A stretch of 64,000 nt of DNA from Stieleria varia (GTDB lineage Bacteria; Planctomycetota; Planctomycetia; Pirellulales; Pirellulaceae): positions 8,432,001 to 8,496,000 of the forward strand of contig NZ_CP151726.1 of assembly GCF_038443385.1 (NCBI RefSeq), read 5' to 3'. The notes beneath the pieces are model-generated. The model did no database searches and was not told where the DNA came from. It saw only the letters and a program-made list of their open reading frames with translations. Each line of letters opens with the position of its first letter. The stretch's first letter is position 1. Of this stretch, positions 9,701 through 19,308 are shown piece by piece. The translations under genes were made by a program, and so were the position numbers.

Positions 9701-10371
9701 TTAACCTGCCACTGGGTAGAGCGACTGTGTCGTCTTATGCGATCGGTGACATCATGCCGTACATGGCGATCGCCGGCGGGTTTGCAAAGCTGGCGGTCGC
9801 CGGTTACCAGACAAAGCAAGCAGTGGCGAAAAAAGATGGACTTGGCAAAATGGGCATCATTGGCGGTCTCTTCTTTGGAGGCATCGGACTGGCAGCAGAG
9901 GTCTTCGCGCGACACGACCCCGACAAAGAACACAATGGTGATACGATCAACGCGTTGGAAATGTGCGGAATCGGCGCCGCCAGCTTTGTCCTCCTGACCT
10001 CTGCCGCTTTCGCGGCAGCGAAATGGGGAGCGACCGCTGATTCGGCAGAGATTGATGCCGCCGTCTCTATCGTCGGAAACGTCGCTTTGGTCGGTGTCGG
10101 ATGCGCCGTGTTTGGCATCCTGATCGACTACCTTAGACAATCCGAGGACGAGTATCAGCAACGTCGCCAAGCATCCGAATCACTCCGCTGGCTCACTCGC
10201 ACGTTCGATCAAGCCGGTACGATCCTGATCATGAGCGGCGTGTTCCCCAAAGATCCTGTTCTCAAGACGATTCTCATCGGCAGTGGCGCTGCGTGCAAAG
10301 CAGGCACGCTATTGTTCACGATCTCGCAAGTCGTCACGCAGAAAACGTACGTCGACAAAGCGCTGGCTTAA
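6724..10371 (+). CDS. Large toxin-like protein: beta-rich front half, amphipathic/membrane back half
   Basis: A 1215-residue protein of unknown family. Residues 1-440 are rich in short beta strands with repeated W/D/G turns (DGDGWRLID, GGWRVVLAGD, SAVVWTVGQGGRLVMVRK), suggesting a beta-propeller or lectin-like domain. Around residues 440-520 is an Ig-like stretch. From about 620 to 980 come long amphipathic helices (IADFFEGIGAKIKEGLQFV, LTWLWDQVKTGLEKVWEYL). The last 200 residues hold several hydrophobic segments (GIIGGLFFGGIGLAAEVF, GIGAASFVLLTSAAFAAA, VSIVGNVALVGVGCAVFGI). No signal peptide is visible. The design of a soluble binding part plus membrane-active helices recalls large pore-forming or insecticidal toxins, which would fit its P47-like partners, but this is inference. 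The ribosome site AAGGA lies 8 nt before the ATG. Confidence 0.55.
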   Translation: MNTPNVSRLSVTDNDGKPASLTISTDIVDYVESARTFGREDLSDPNADGRFQRRMVAIPDKQGDVVTPMVLTISSSAGLYLVRKDGTSGDGDGWRLIDVDDSIEAMVGYKPRIRTFNAAWTDEDQVAIVVAFDDQTSERSRVFVAYNLSTRNTDWQNIAWQDLGTREDVRVEGIRVLSDGKGGWRVVLAGDRGPNDMLYLLDSQDAKPFAKSTVFNPAVTLDEIFDFDAAMHPTQGPGIAVLGTNGGTRDLSFRPFPTPEIPIPPVVPLPCPSGATVIESGLTRPVGRSGRLHATNLYISGEGTYLIEAAELRNQEEAAVTEIVSPSVAAQTQDLVVAENSDGSAVVWTVGQGGRLVMVRKSGEQNAPWSTPLSLRNDVVAIAPVHGDDHTTTSLLTVYRDGHAAFLSREQGPSGQWQERRLSVATPEDAIRITCYGTSFRLLDSSGIPIPEKSVSVSASTLSSVVVNGKSAFIGPNLTVTATTDLNGSINVYDRVSSLTPAVYRFQSETLSEAIDVNPSGGVQERLRSMTGDELRGATITNPDGRSESLLPAEYKAGGQLSAQVDAVAQAMQQVAKLSVTTTGQKLPAGVTKAATTASYSSQLNTASIPDGFRMGIQTTAQGVITMENDVINGLINAGEAVGSFFADIGESIADFFEGIGAKIKEGLQFVMAKVEKGLEFICKIGNQVKRFLVDTLEQLGGMLTWLWDQVKTGLEKVWEYLKFVFDWQDIIIARNVMVTATGEAITYVEGCVDELKDKTEDGFNKVIADIRRWQAEIGVPSVKLNPDEAGGGFGKQLMDGLSSVGDVIDKITGNSVIGWVMEKATGLMDEIITIESENPSALAMKTAKDFVGGLISDEINNVMSLWQQLAADIVSIVGREVPSRESISFEMIQNLIIAVGADLVVGFLESVKDLVVRTLELIRGLIEVVRSAVFAKIRFPFIEKIIKLFSPESDVDVSFRLVDAFMLMLAVPSTIAYKLIFNEAPFKKGQTLNLPLGRATVSSYAIGDIMPYMAIAGGFAKLAVAGYQTKQAVAKKDGLGKMGIIGGLFFGGIGLAAEVFARHDPDKEHNGDTINALEMCGIGAASFVLLTSAAFAAAKWGATADSAEIDAAVSIVGNVALVGVGCAVFGILIDYLRQSEDEYQQRRQASESLRWLTRTFDQAGTILIMSGVFPKDPVLKTILIGSGAACKAGTLLFTISQVVTQKTYVDKALA

Positions 10372-10390
10372 ACGAAACGCGAACCGTGTG

Positions 10391-10629
10391 CTTACACTGG
10401 ACTGCTCAAAGTTTGGTGTTGACATTGTTTTTTCAGTCCATGTTTTTGTTCCATGCATCGCAATCAAAGTGAGCCTCAGGCGCTAGCCGTGGGCCGGCAC
10501 CACAATACGCCTCAGGCCCACGGCTAGCGCTTGAGGCTCACTGGGGGCCATCAGTTGCGCGGCAGTAGGGACATAAACTTGCGTAAACCCATTAGAAACA
10601 ACACCAAACTTTGAGCAGTCCAGCGTAAG
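10391..10629. repeat. Nested inverted repeat enclosing a REP pair
   Basis: Outer arms of about 31 nt (10391-10421, containing GGACTGCTCAAAGTTTGG, and the complement at 10599-10629, one mismatch) flank an inner inverted pair at 10468-10542 with the REP-like core CCTCAGGCGCTAGCC and its complement. The element begins about 20 nt after the stop of the 1215-residue gene. The core is the same as in the arrays beside the transposase at 33.6 kb. Confidence 0.85.
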
Positions 10630-10687
10630 CCGTTTCGTGCAAACCTATTGCGAAGACAGCACGGCACACGGCGTATGGTTTGTGTTT

Positions 10688-10832
10688 GGGCGGATGGTGG
10701 TGTTCGTTTTCGACTTGGAAAGTCGAACGACAATCGTCGCTCGACTTTCCAAGTCGATAGCGTGCCCCGCCAAGCGTTTTGCCATTGCCTATCATTGACT
10801 TGCGCAGACAGGCCCCCTCCCTCGCATTCGCC
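10688..10832 (+). repeat. Dispersed ~145-bp repeat, copy 1
   Basis: Begins GGGCGGATGGTGGTGTTCG, contains the palindrome TCGACTTGGAAAGTCGA facing TCGACTTTCCAAGTCGA (10710-10757), and ends CTCGCATTCGCC. A reverse-oriented copy lies at 46454-46599 with only scattered differences. No open frame of interest; a non-autonomous mobile element is the simplest reading. Confidence 0.85.
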
Positions 10833-10891
10833 TGAACGGCTAAGCGCGACCAAACGGTCAAGAAAATTCATCGACAGCTAGCCCGGATGAT

Positions 10892-10956
10892 TCATAACCC
10901 GACGCGTAAGCGAGGGATACTCGGTAAATCCCTCGCTTACGCGTCGGGTTATGAAA
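10892..10956. repeat. Perfect 27-bp stem hairpin
   Basis: Arms at 10892-10918 and 10930-10956 are exact complements (CCCGACGCGTAAGCGAGGGA and reverse), with an 11-nt loop. There is no T-run, so it is a palindromic repeat and not a clear terminator, though it may stop transcription from both flanking convergent genes. The 10372-11043 stretch holds only such repeats. Confidence 0.85.
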
Positions 10957-11043
10957 AACAATCTGCATTTCCCAACGATATCACAACTCATTGTCAAGAA
11001 TCTGTTAGCGCTAAAATCAATCATCCGCATGAATCATCGGCGG

Positions 11044-11841
11044 CTACGGCTCCAATGCGGGCCACGTAAGCCCGGCCGGGGATTCGAACTCGGTGGTCTG
11101 TGTTCGCATCAGCAACTGAACCAACTCGTCGCAAGTCGCGCCGGGGCATCGACCTCTCAGTCGTGCCAATCGTCCCGCCACCACCGCTGCCGCCCCACTG
11201 GTATCACCCGGCGGCCCGGGCACGGCAAAGACGTTTGTTGCGCAATCCCGATGGACCGATCGATGCAGACGTTGCGAACGCGGCGCGATTCTGAGCGTCC
11301 TGTCATCGTCTAACGGACGCAATGCTCCTACGCTGACGGTCTCTCGTAAAATCGCCGGCCAAGCCATTCCATGAACGTCCCGCCAACTCGTTTCGATGTA
11401 CCGATTTCCAGCCGGCGCGACCGTGGGAACGCCGGCTGTCTTGAGAGCAGCGACGAGTTCTTGTAATCGCGATCCCCTGTGGATGTCATCATCACTTGTG
11501 TGACTGCCATCAGAGAACGAAGCACAGACAACGGCGACCGGCTGGGTTTGATGCCGGTGCAGAATCCATTCCAAAGCATCCTCTAAACCTGGTCCATGAG
11601 GCAGGTATCCCAGATCAACCAACAATTTGATCGGCAACAAACGGACCTCGGCAAACTCATCCACGATCGTTCGACCGATGGCGGTCCCATGCCCGTTGCG
11701 ATCCAAGAAGTCGATTGAGTCGCCTTCGCCGCTGAAATTGCAACCTTGCATCACGACGCCCGCGGGCAATGCTGACGCATCCACTCCCGTATCCAAAACG
11801 ACAACGATTGGATCGGAAGTCGCCGGCAACGCAACAGTCAT
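11044..11841 (-). CDS. Subtilisin-like (S8) serine protease, short, no signal peptide
   Basis: With the start at 11841 the protein has 265 residues and carries the full S8 triad: Asp17 in VVVLDTGVD, His51 in DRNGHGTAIG, Ser215 in GDTSGAAAVVAG, plus the oxyanion Asn146 in VAPAGN. It lacks a signal peptide and pro-domain, so it is probably cytoplasmic. I chose this ATG because it sits 7 nt after the stop of the upstream gene; a longer frame to 12000 would run through that gene. It is the last gene of a thiC-ykgJ-protease operon. Target unknown. A thiamine link is suggested only by position. At about 265 residues it is shorter than most subtilases. Confidence 0.8.
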   Translation of the reverse strand: MTVALPATSDPIVVVLDTGVDASALPAGVVMQGCNFSGEGDSIDFLDRNGHGTAIGRTIVDEFAEVRLLPIKLLVDLGYLPHGPGLEDALEWILHRHQTQPVAVVCASFSDGSHTSDDDIHRGSRLQELVAALKTAGVPTVAPAGNRYIETSWRDVHGMAWPAILRETVSVGALRPLDDDRTLRIAPRSQRLHRSVHRDCATNVFAVPGPPGDTSGAAAVVAGRLARLRGRCPGATCDELVQLLMRTQTTEFESPAGLTWPALEP

Positions 11842-11848
11842 GGATTCA

Positions 11849-13716
<1,868 letters not shown>

Positions 13717-15153
13717 TCACAGCGTTTTGAGATACTCCAAAACAGCACGCTTTTCATCGACGCTCAGCCGATCAGGGAAATCGTGCCCCTGGTTGCTCTT
13801 GCCGAACTTTCTCGTATCAAAAAAGCTTCTCCGCTCAGCGATATCGGTGACACCCGAGGGAATCGCGTCGACCGACTCCACATCGAGCCCGACCTTTTCC
13901 TCATCCAACGCCTGGGACACCGGCCGCCAAAGCGTCGGTCGATCGCTTGGATTGAGCACGCCCCAGAGCGTCGGCACACTACCGTTGTGAAAATACGGCG
14001 CACTGGCCCACACCCCATCCAACGGCGGCGCGACATAGCCGCCTGGATCAACGACGGTTTCCTGCTCGGCGGCCTCTCCCGCATGCGCAAACCAGCTTTC
14101 GGCATACTTCGTTCGCCCCGCCGTCGATAAAGCAGTCAAACGCACCGGGTCCGTTTCGATTTCATCGATCGGCACGCGACGGTTGGGATACGTCCAAGTC
14201 TCGCCGTACGTTCCATGACACTCCGCGCAATTGTTTTGGAACACTCCCCTGCCCTGCTCTGCCAACAAAGTATCGATCACCCCGGTGTACTTCGGCGCAC
14301 GCAAGGAACTGATGTACGCGTACACGTCTTTGAAATCCTGTTCATGGCGACGATAAAACGCAGGGCCGTTCTCCGGAATCAAAGTGAATTGCATCAGGCC
14401 TCGATGGCCTTTTTGTGCAAACCCGTCGATGTAAATGTACGGCCGCTTGTGAAAATGCCACCAGGGCGGCGCGTCCATGTCGTGGTGCGTAAAGAACTCC
14501 GGTCGCGACGGGACGATGTTCAAGTCGCGATCACGTGATTTCATCAGCCCCATGCCAAAGACCACCGCGTTGGTCGTGCCATTGGTCGTCCCCAAAGGAA
14601 TGAACAGCGACCCCATCTCCATTCGGCCCGGCAGCTTTCCCAGACTCGCTTTGGATTTCGCGATCTCTTCTGTCAACGTCTGCAACGCGTAACGATTGTT
14701 GGGTGCCCCGGGCATTGGCTCGCCGTAGACGCTGCCGCCATGGCAGGAAAAACAATTCATGGTCCACATGCCGCCGTCATCAACGACGTACTGCAGCGGT
14801 TTACCAGACTTATCGTCGGGGCGAGGCGTCAAACCGTACCGCTCAAACATCATCTCACGGCGACGCTCTGGACTCGCTGACTCGGCTTGCTTGCGAAGCT
14901 CCTGCGGCCAAACGGTCCAAAGATGATCCACGGTCGTTTGATCAAAGTCGCTGCTCAGCACCGCCGACTCGGTCAAGAATTGATAGCCTCTCTGGGCGGA
15001 CGGTGTGAAACCCGCTTTTCCGACTCGACCTTCACTCGGCTCGACAGCTTGCAAATCACCGCTGCCACACGGCAAAAAGATTCCCAACAGGGCAACAACA
15101 GCCAGCCTGGACGACAGGAAGAGTCGCATTTTGAAAGGAACGGAATGACTCAT
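13717..15153 (-). CDS. Exported dihaem cytochrome c, RoxA/MauG-like
   Basis: About 478 residues from the chosen ATG at 15153. A signal peptide is visible (RLFLSSRLAVVALLGIFLP, ending near DLQA). Two haem c sites are present: CFSCH (134-138) and CAECH (309-313). Further blocks such as PYFHNGSVPTLWGVLNPSDRP are typical of the C-terminal dihaem peroxidase/RoxA group. RoxA proteins are periplasmic dioxygenases that cleave rubber; distant relatives act as peroxidases or on unknown substrates, so the substrate cannot be told here. The start is uncertain: ATGs at 15183 and 15129 are alternatives, and 15129 would place the signal peptide right at the N-terminus. It is divergent from the membrane protein at 15494. 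Confidence 0.75.
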   Translation of the reverse strand: MSHSVPFKMRLFLSSRLAVVALLGIFLPCGSGDLQAVEPSEGRVGKAGFTPSAQRGYQFLTESAVLSSDFDQTTVDHLWTVWPQELRKQAESASPERRREMMFERYGLTPRPDDKSGKPLQYVVDDGGMWTMNCFSCHGGSVYGEPMPGAPNNRYALQTLTEEIAKSKASLGKLPGRMEMGSLFIPLGTTNGTTNAVVFGMGLMKSRDRDLNIVPSRPEFFTHHDMDAPPWWHFHKRPYIYIDGFAQKGHRGLMQFTLIPENGPAFYRRHEQDFKDVYAYISSLRAPKYTGVIDTLLAEQGRGVFQNNCAECHGTYGETWTYPNRRVPIDEIETDPVRLTALSTAGRTKYAESWFAHAGEAAEQETVVDPGGYVAPPLDGVWASAPYFHNGSVPTLWGVLNPSDRPTLWRPVSQALDEEKVGLDVESVDAIPSGVTDIAERRSFFDTRKFGKSNQGHDFPDRLSVDEKRAVLEYLKTL

Positions 15154-15303
15154 GGGCCGCATCATTTGCCATATTTTCTGCATCAGAACTGTTTTTTCAT
15201 TGTATCGTCTTGTCGAGTCAACACCCTGCAGAAAGACGATTTCGTCACAAACCGTCGACACTCTGAACAAGATCACGCTGCTCCTCTGCCCGCATATCCT
15301 GCT

Positions 15304-15452
15304 ATTGTTTAACGACAAGCCGTAGGCGACAGTTGTTTAACGACAAAGGGAACGTCGCCTACGGAACACTACCTACCCTTCGGGAACGGGTTAAACGACT
15401 AAATCGACAGCTTGACAAGTCATCGACGCCTGGGGCTTGTCGCTAAACAATT
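15304..15452. repeat. Nested inverted repeat in a divergent intergenic region
   Basis: Outer arms ATTGTTTAACGACAAGC (15304-15320) and GCTTGTCGCTAAACAATTG (15434-15452) enclose inner arms CGTAGGCGAC (15321-15330) and GTCGCCTACG (15354-15363). The gene-free stretch 15154-15493 consists mostly of this element; no promoter is obvious. Confidence 0.8.
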
Positions 15453-15493
15453 GCATCCATCAATCCTCCATCCACTGGGCTAGTACTGCGACG

Positions 15494-16468
15494 ATGTCGC
15501 AACAGCAGACGATTCCGCGACCACCGGCCACGCACAATGCCTCGCCTCCAGACTCGGCGATGTCACCAGCGGCATGGACGGGGACCTTAGCCAACCACGC
15601 ACGTCCTCCCTCCACAGTGCCGCGAATCAACGCCGTTTCGCTAGACGCGGTCGCCGTGGCCGCCGTCTGGCTGGCCGCAGTGACCCGCTTGCACACGGGG
15701 CACGGCCCGGACTGGGGGCACGTATGCTTGATGGCCCTTACAGTGTGGCTGGTGTACACCGGGGATCACCTGATGGACGCTCGCAAGGAACGCTCACCAG
15801 CGTGTCCGATTCCGTATCGTCATGTCTTCCACCGACAACACTGGCGTCTCATTTCCATCACCATGATGGCTGCCGCGCCGCTGTTGATGGTTGCAATTCC
15901 GTTTGTCCTAAATTCAGTAGAGTTGGCTTTGGCAGCCTTGGGCAGTGTTGCCGTGGGCGGATACCTCATCTTGGTTCATCGACGCAATCGGTTGACTGTC
16001 GATTCCCTGCCTGTCTGGTTCAAGCCGGCGGTGGTGGCAAGCTTGTTTGCATATGGAATGCACATCCCTGCCTTGGCTGCATTCATCACCGGCGAACTGC
16101 CCACCGGCAATTCGGAACCATTCTCCGTCATCCGTTTGGCCGCCACCTGGGTGATCAGCAGTGGGCTGTTCTTCTTGAATTGCCAATGGGTTTCGAATTT
16201 GGATCGCCAGCCCGAAAAACAGTTTCGTCGACTTCCTGAAAAGACTGTGACGATCACCGCGATAACGATTCTTCTGGCCTCCAGTCTGCTTCGCTTTCCC
16301 ATCACAATGGTGATGGCAACCGGGCCAGCGTTGATGCTGCTGATCGGCATAGCCGCTCGCCGACACCGTGGCCATGAATTCACGACCAGCTTGTGGGCAT
16401 CCGCATTCGATGTATCGCTCGTACTGACGGGGCTCCTCTTGTGGGCAACCGCATGTCAGACGATTTGA
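15494..16468 (+). CDS. Polytopic membrane protein, weakly UbiA-like
   Basis: A protein of 324 residues from the ATG at 15494, with about seven to eight hydrophobic segments after a proline-rich N-terminus. The loop YTGDHLMDARKE after the second segment resembles the acidic Asp-rich loop of UbiA-type prenyltransferases, but the usual second motif is not clear, so I call it weakly UbiA-like. The next gene overlaps its end by 16 nt and encodes a UbiE-like methyltransferase, so the two are translationally coupled and probably act on one lipid- or quinone-like substrate (inference). The start upstream at 15437 is inside repeat sequence and is not favoured. Confidence 0.55.
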   Translation: MSQQQTIPRPPATHNASPPDSAMSPAAWTGTLANHARPPSTVPRINAVSLDAVAVAAVWLAAVTRLHTGHGPDWGHVCLMALTVWLVYTGDHLMDARKERSPACPIPYRHVFHRQHWRLISITMMAAAPLLMVAIPFVLNSVELALAALGSVAVGGYLILVHRRNRLTVDSLPVWFKPAVVASLFAYGMHIPALAAFITGELPTGNSEPFSVIRLAATWVISSGLFFLNCQWVSNLDRQPEKQFRRLPEKTVTITAITILLASSLLRFPITMVMATGPALMLLIGIAARRHRGHEFTTSLWASAFDVSLVLTGLLLWATACQTI

Positions 16469-17193
16469 TCCGCGCTCGGCCTCCGGCACGCAACCTTGCT
16501 GTAGGCGGCAACCGTGGCTACGACCGCTTGGCGACGGTCTATTCCGCGTTGGAGTGGGCGATGTTTGGTGGTAATCTGGATCGCTGTCGAGAAACCTTTG
16601 CCAATCGGATCGTCGACACGGTGAATGCGAATGCTCGATTGCTGCTATGCGGTGGTGGTACCGGTCGTCTGCTGCTCCGCTTGGCTACCGCGAAGCCCGA
16701 ATCGACAATCACCAGTCTCGATTTCAGCCATGCAATGATTGCGGCGCAGCAACGTCGTTGCGCCACCCTCAGGAACGGCCAACGCATCACGTGGCAACTT
16801 GCCGACTTACGAACGTGGAACGCACCATCGCAAGCGTACGACGAAATCATCTTGCCCTTTGTGCTGGATTGTTTTTCACCCGATGAGCTGCAGGTCGTGC
16901 TGAAAACAGTCGCCAGCGCATTGGCCCCCGAAGGACGCATCTGGGTCCTGGATTTTCGCCATCCCGTTTCCGCTTCGCTTTTTGCCAACATGATCGCCGG
17001 AATCAAACTGTGGTTGATGCACCGATTCTTTCGACTGTCGACGTCCCTGCCCAATCAGCGTTTGATTGACCTACCGAATCTGCTCACGCAAACGGTCGGT
17101 CGACCCGTCTTCGAACAAGACCACATGGCGGGGCTGGTCTGGATGTCAGCATACAGATCGTCCTCAGAATCTCGTTCGCAGCTTGTCCTCTGA
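16453..17193 (+). CDS. Class I SAM-dependent methyltransferase
   Basis: A 246-residue protein with start at 16453 inside the end of the preceding gene. The SAM-binding glycine motif LLCGGGTGRLLLRLA is followed by the acidic end of strand 2 (TSLDFSHAMI), a motif-III region (QLADLRTW) and ILPFVLDCFSPDEL, the pattern of UbiE/Coq5-type methyltransferases. The substrate is unknown. Overlap with the UbiA-like membrane protein gene suggests joint work in a membrane-bound prenyl-lipid pathway. The segment ANMIAGIKLWLMHRFF could be a membrane-contacting helix. Confidence 0.75.
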   Translation: MSDDLIRARPPARNLAVGGNRGYDRLATVYSALEWAMFGGNLDRCRETFANRIVDTVNANARLLLCGGGTGRLLLRLATAKPESTITSLDFSHAMIAAQQRRCATLRNGQRITWQLADLRTWNAPSQAYDEIILPFVLDCFSPDELQVVLKTVASALAPEGRIWVLDFRHPVSASLFANMIAGIKLWLMHRFFRLSTSLPNQRLIDLPNLLTQTVGRPVFEQDHMAGLVWMSAYRSSSESRSQLVL

Positions 17194-17285
17194 AATGGCG
17201 GTGTAAACCATTCGTTGCTTGTGAACCTCCAGGGCTCTATGATGCATCGGCACACACGCCCACCCAGACTTCCAGCAGCGTTCCT

Positions 17286-19283
17286 ATGTCGCAAACACTC
17301 CACCGATCTTTGGTACTTGTTAGCGTCTTTTTCCTTGGCCTGCTCATGGCCAGAAACGCTCGAGCGGATGATGCAGACACATCCGTCAAACGCGGTGCCG
17401 GCTCAATGCTATTGCGTGGCATCGTCGTCAACGAACTCGGCGATCCGGTTGCCGGTGCTGTCTTAGAAACCGTTGGCTATCGATTGGACGCGCCGATCCG
17501 AATCACCACCAATGACCGCGGAGCCTTCGTCAAACGAGTTCCAGCAGACAACGAGTACTACGGAGAGCCGATGCTCATCACAGGCCCCGATGGCCAGCGA
17601 ACATCGTTCGTTAGCGGATACCAATACCATCCATCCGACGTGAAACCGTTTCGAATCGTCATTCGCCCCAAACAGAAAACGTCGGTGCAAGTGGTCGATA
17701 CCGATGGTCGCCCGGTTGCCGACGCGGACGTTCGCTTGATCGCCAACCACCATGAACTTACCCACCTAAGAACGGACCATGACGGAACGGCTGAACTTTC
17801 TTATCCGTCAGATGCCGAAGTCGACTGGATCGTGGCACATCGCGACGGCAAAGGAATGGACTACTACGAAAACTATGATGCGTTTCCGTCAACCGAGCGT
17901 TTGCAAGTCCCTGAGAACATCACGATGACGCTGCAAGGAGCCGTTGATGTCACGGTGAAGGTCGAGGATTCCAAAGGTGCACCACTGAGTGGGATTCGCG
18001 TCCATCCATGGACCATTCACATCAAAGACAAACTTTCCTACGTGAATCTTTCTGGAGTCGGTCGTTTTCAAAGTAACAATGCAGGCGAGTGCAAGTTCAA
18101 TTGGTTCCCTGCCAATCTGCTAGGCAGCGTCACCTTTCTTGGCCACAGTGATGACTACTACTGCCCGGGCAATCCGAGCTACGTTGCGTCCTCGCCGGAG
18201 TCATCACAACTGACGATGACCATGTTTCGCAACTCCATCGTGCGAGGCAATGTGAGGTACGCCGATGGCAGCCCCGCCGTCGGCATCCGCATGCAAGGCG
18301 AAGGTCGTGGGGACACCAATCACTACTTTCGCGATCATTGTTCCACGGACGAAAATGGCAATTACGAAATCAAGATCTATCCCGACCAAACAACGATCCT
18401 GGCGATTACCGATCAAAACTTCGCCGCTGAAAGCAAAACAGATATTTTGCTCCCCGAAGGCAAGGACATTGACGACGTCGATTTCACTTTGAGCTCCGGA
18501 ACGCTGGTGACCGGCGTGGTGACGATGGGAGCAGATCAGCAACCGGTTCAAAACCAAACCGCCACATTGATTCAGAACGCGGCAGGAGACGCAAATCTGG
18601 TTCGCTGGAACGAAACGGATGAAACAGGCCGTTATCATTTCCGAGTCGGCCCGGGCACCTATACGCTGAGACTGGTGGACGGCCCCAGCCACGAAATCGT
18701 GGTGAAGGACGAACCAGAACTGATTGTGAATCAGCACCTCGATCGATTACCTCGAGGAAACCTGGACGGTCGCGTCGTGGATGCGGCCGGAGAGCCGGTT
18801 GCCGGAGCGGTGATCATGGGTGAGTCCACCAATGCACCTGGCCACGCCGGTTTCTCAACCACATCGGGTGATGAAGGGACATTTGCGACGGAGCGATGGA
18901 TGGACCGAATATCCGTTCATGCATTCGATATTCAATCTAATCAGGTTGGCCATCAATTGATCGAACCAGACGACAAGAACCTAACGATCGAGCTGCAACC
19001 CGGCGGAAAGATTGTCGGAACGTTGCTGAAAGCAGACGGCACCCCTATCAAGAGCCGTCGCGTTGTCTTGAATCAATCGCCTCTTAAAACGTTCCCGGCA
19101 CAAAATGGCAAATCCATCCGGCGTTTCGCCATGACGGATGAAATGGGGCAATACGAATTTCACGCCGTACCGATCAACGTCCCGCACACTCTCTACATCG
19201 TCTCTCCGCGGGACGAGAATCCGGAACAACTGGATGTCACGATCGACGAGTCCAATGTGGCAGAAATAAAAACGAAGCTTTGA
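17286..19283 (+). CDS. Secreted protein with carboxypeptidase-regulatory-like (Ig) repeats
   Basis: A 665-residue protein with a clear signal peptide (LVLVSVFFLGLLMARNARA, cut before DDAD). The rest is a string of beta-sandwich repeats of the carboxypeptidase-regulatory/CnaB type, each with a G-x-V-x-D-x-x-G-x-P-V-x-G-A motif: VVNELGDPVAGAV, VVDTDGRPVADAD, VEDSKGAPLSGIR, VRYADGSPAVGIR, VVDAAGEPVAGAV. There is no catalytic domain and no visible anchor. Such proteins are common in planctomycetes and are taken to be surface or periplasmic scaffolds. It stands alone, convergent with the glycosyltransferase at 19309 (26-nt gap). Confidence 0.8.
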   Translation: MSQTLHRSLVLVSVFFLGLLMARNARADDADTSVKRGAGSMLLRGIVVNELGDPVAGAVLETVGYRLDAPIRITTNDRGAFVKRVPADNEYYGEPMLITGPDGQRTSFVSGYQYHPSDVKPFRIVIRPKQKTSVQVVDTDGRPVADADVRLIANHHELTHLRTDHDGTAELSYPSDAEVDWIVAHRDGKGMDYYENYDAFPSTERLQVPENITMTLQGAVDVTVKVEDSKGAPLSGIRVHPWTIHIKDKLSYVNLSGVGRFQSNNAGECKFNWFPANLLGSVTFLGHSDDYYCPGNPSYVASSPESSQLTMTMFRNSIVRGNVRYADGSPAVGIRMQGEGRGDTNHYFRDHCSTDENGNYEIKIYPDQTTILAITDQNFAAESKTDILLPEGKDIDDVDFTLSSGTLVTGVVTMGADQQPVQNQTATLIQNAAGDANLVRWNETDETGRYHFRVGPGTYTLRLVDGPSHEIVVKDEPELIVNQHLDRLPRGNLDGRVVDAAGEPVAGAVIMGESTNAPGHAGFSTTSGDEGTFATERWMDRISVHAFDIQSNQVGHQLIEPDDKNLTIELQPGGKIVGTLLKADGTPIKSRRVVLNQSPLKTFPAQNGKSIRRFAMTDEMGQYEFHAVPINVPHTLYIVSPRDENPEQLDVTIDESNVAEIKTKL

Positions 19284-19308
19284 CGGTGCCCGGATCAGTT
19301 GGTTTCGA

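Noticed and set aside
11075..11110. Reverse-strand GTTCGAATC-like stretch that looks like a tRNA T-arm
   Set aside because: The flanking 5-bp stem does not pair, no anticodon arm is found at the right distance, and the bases are coding for the end of the S8 protease.
10887..11313. Small forward frames between the P47-like operon and the protease
   Set aside because: They start in a palindromic repeat and continue antisense to the protease gene; no ribosome site.
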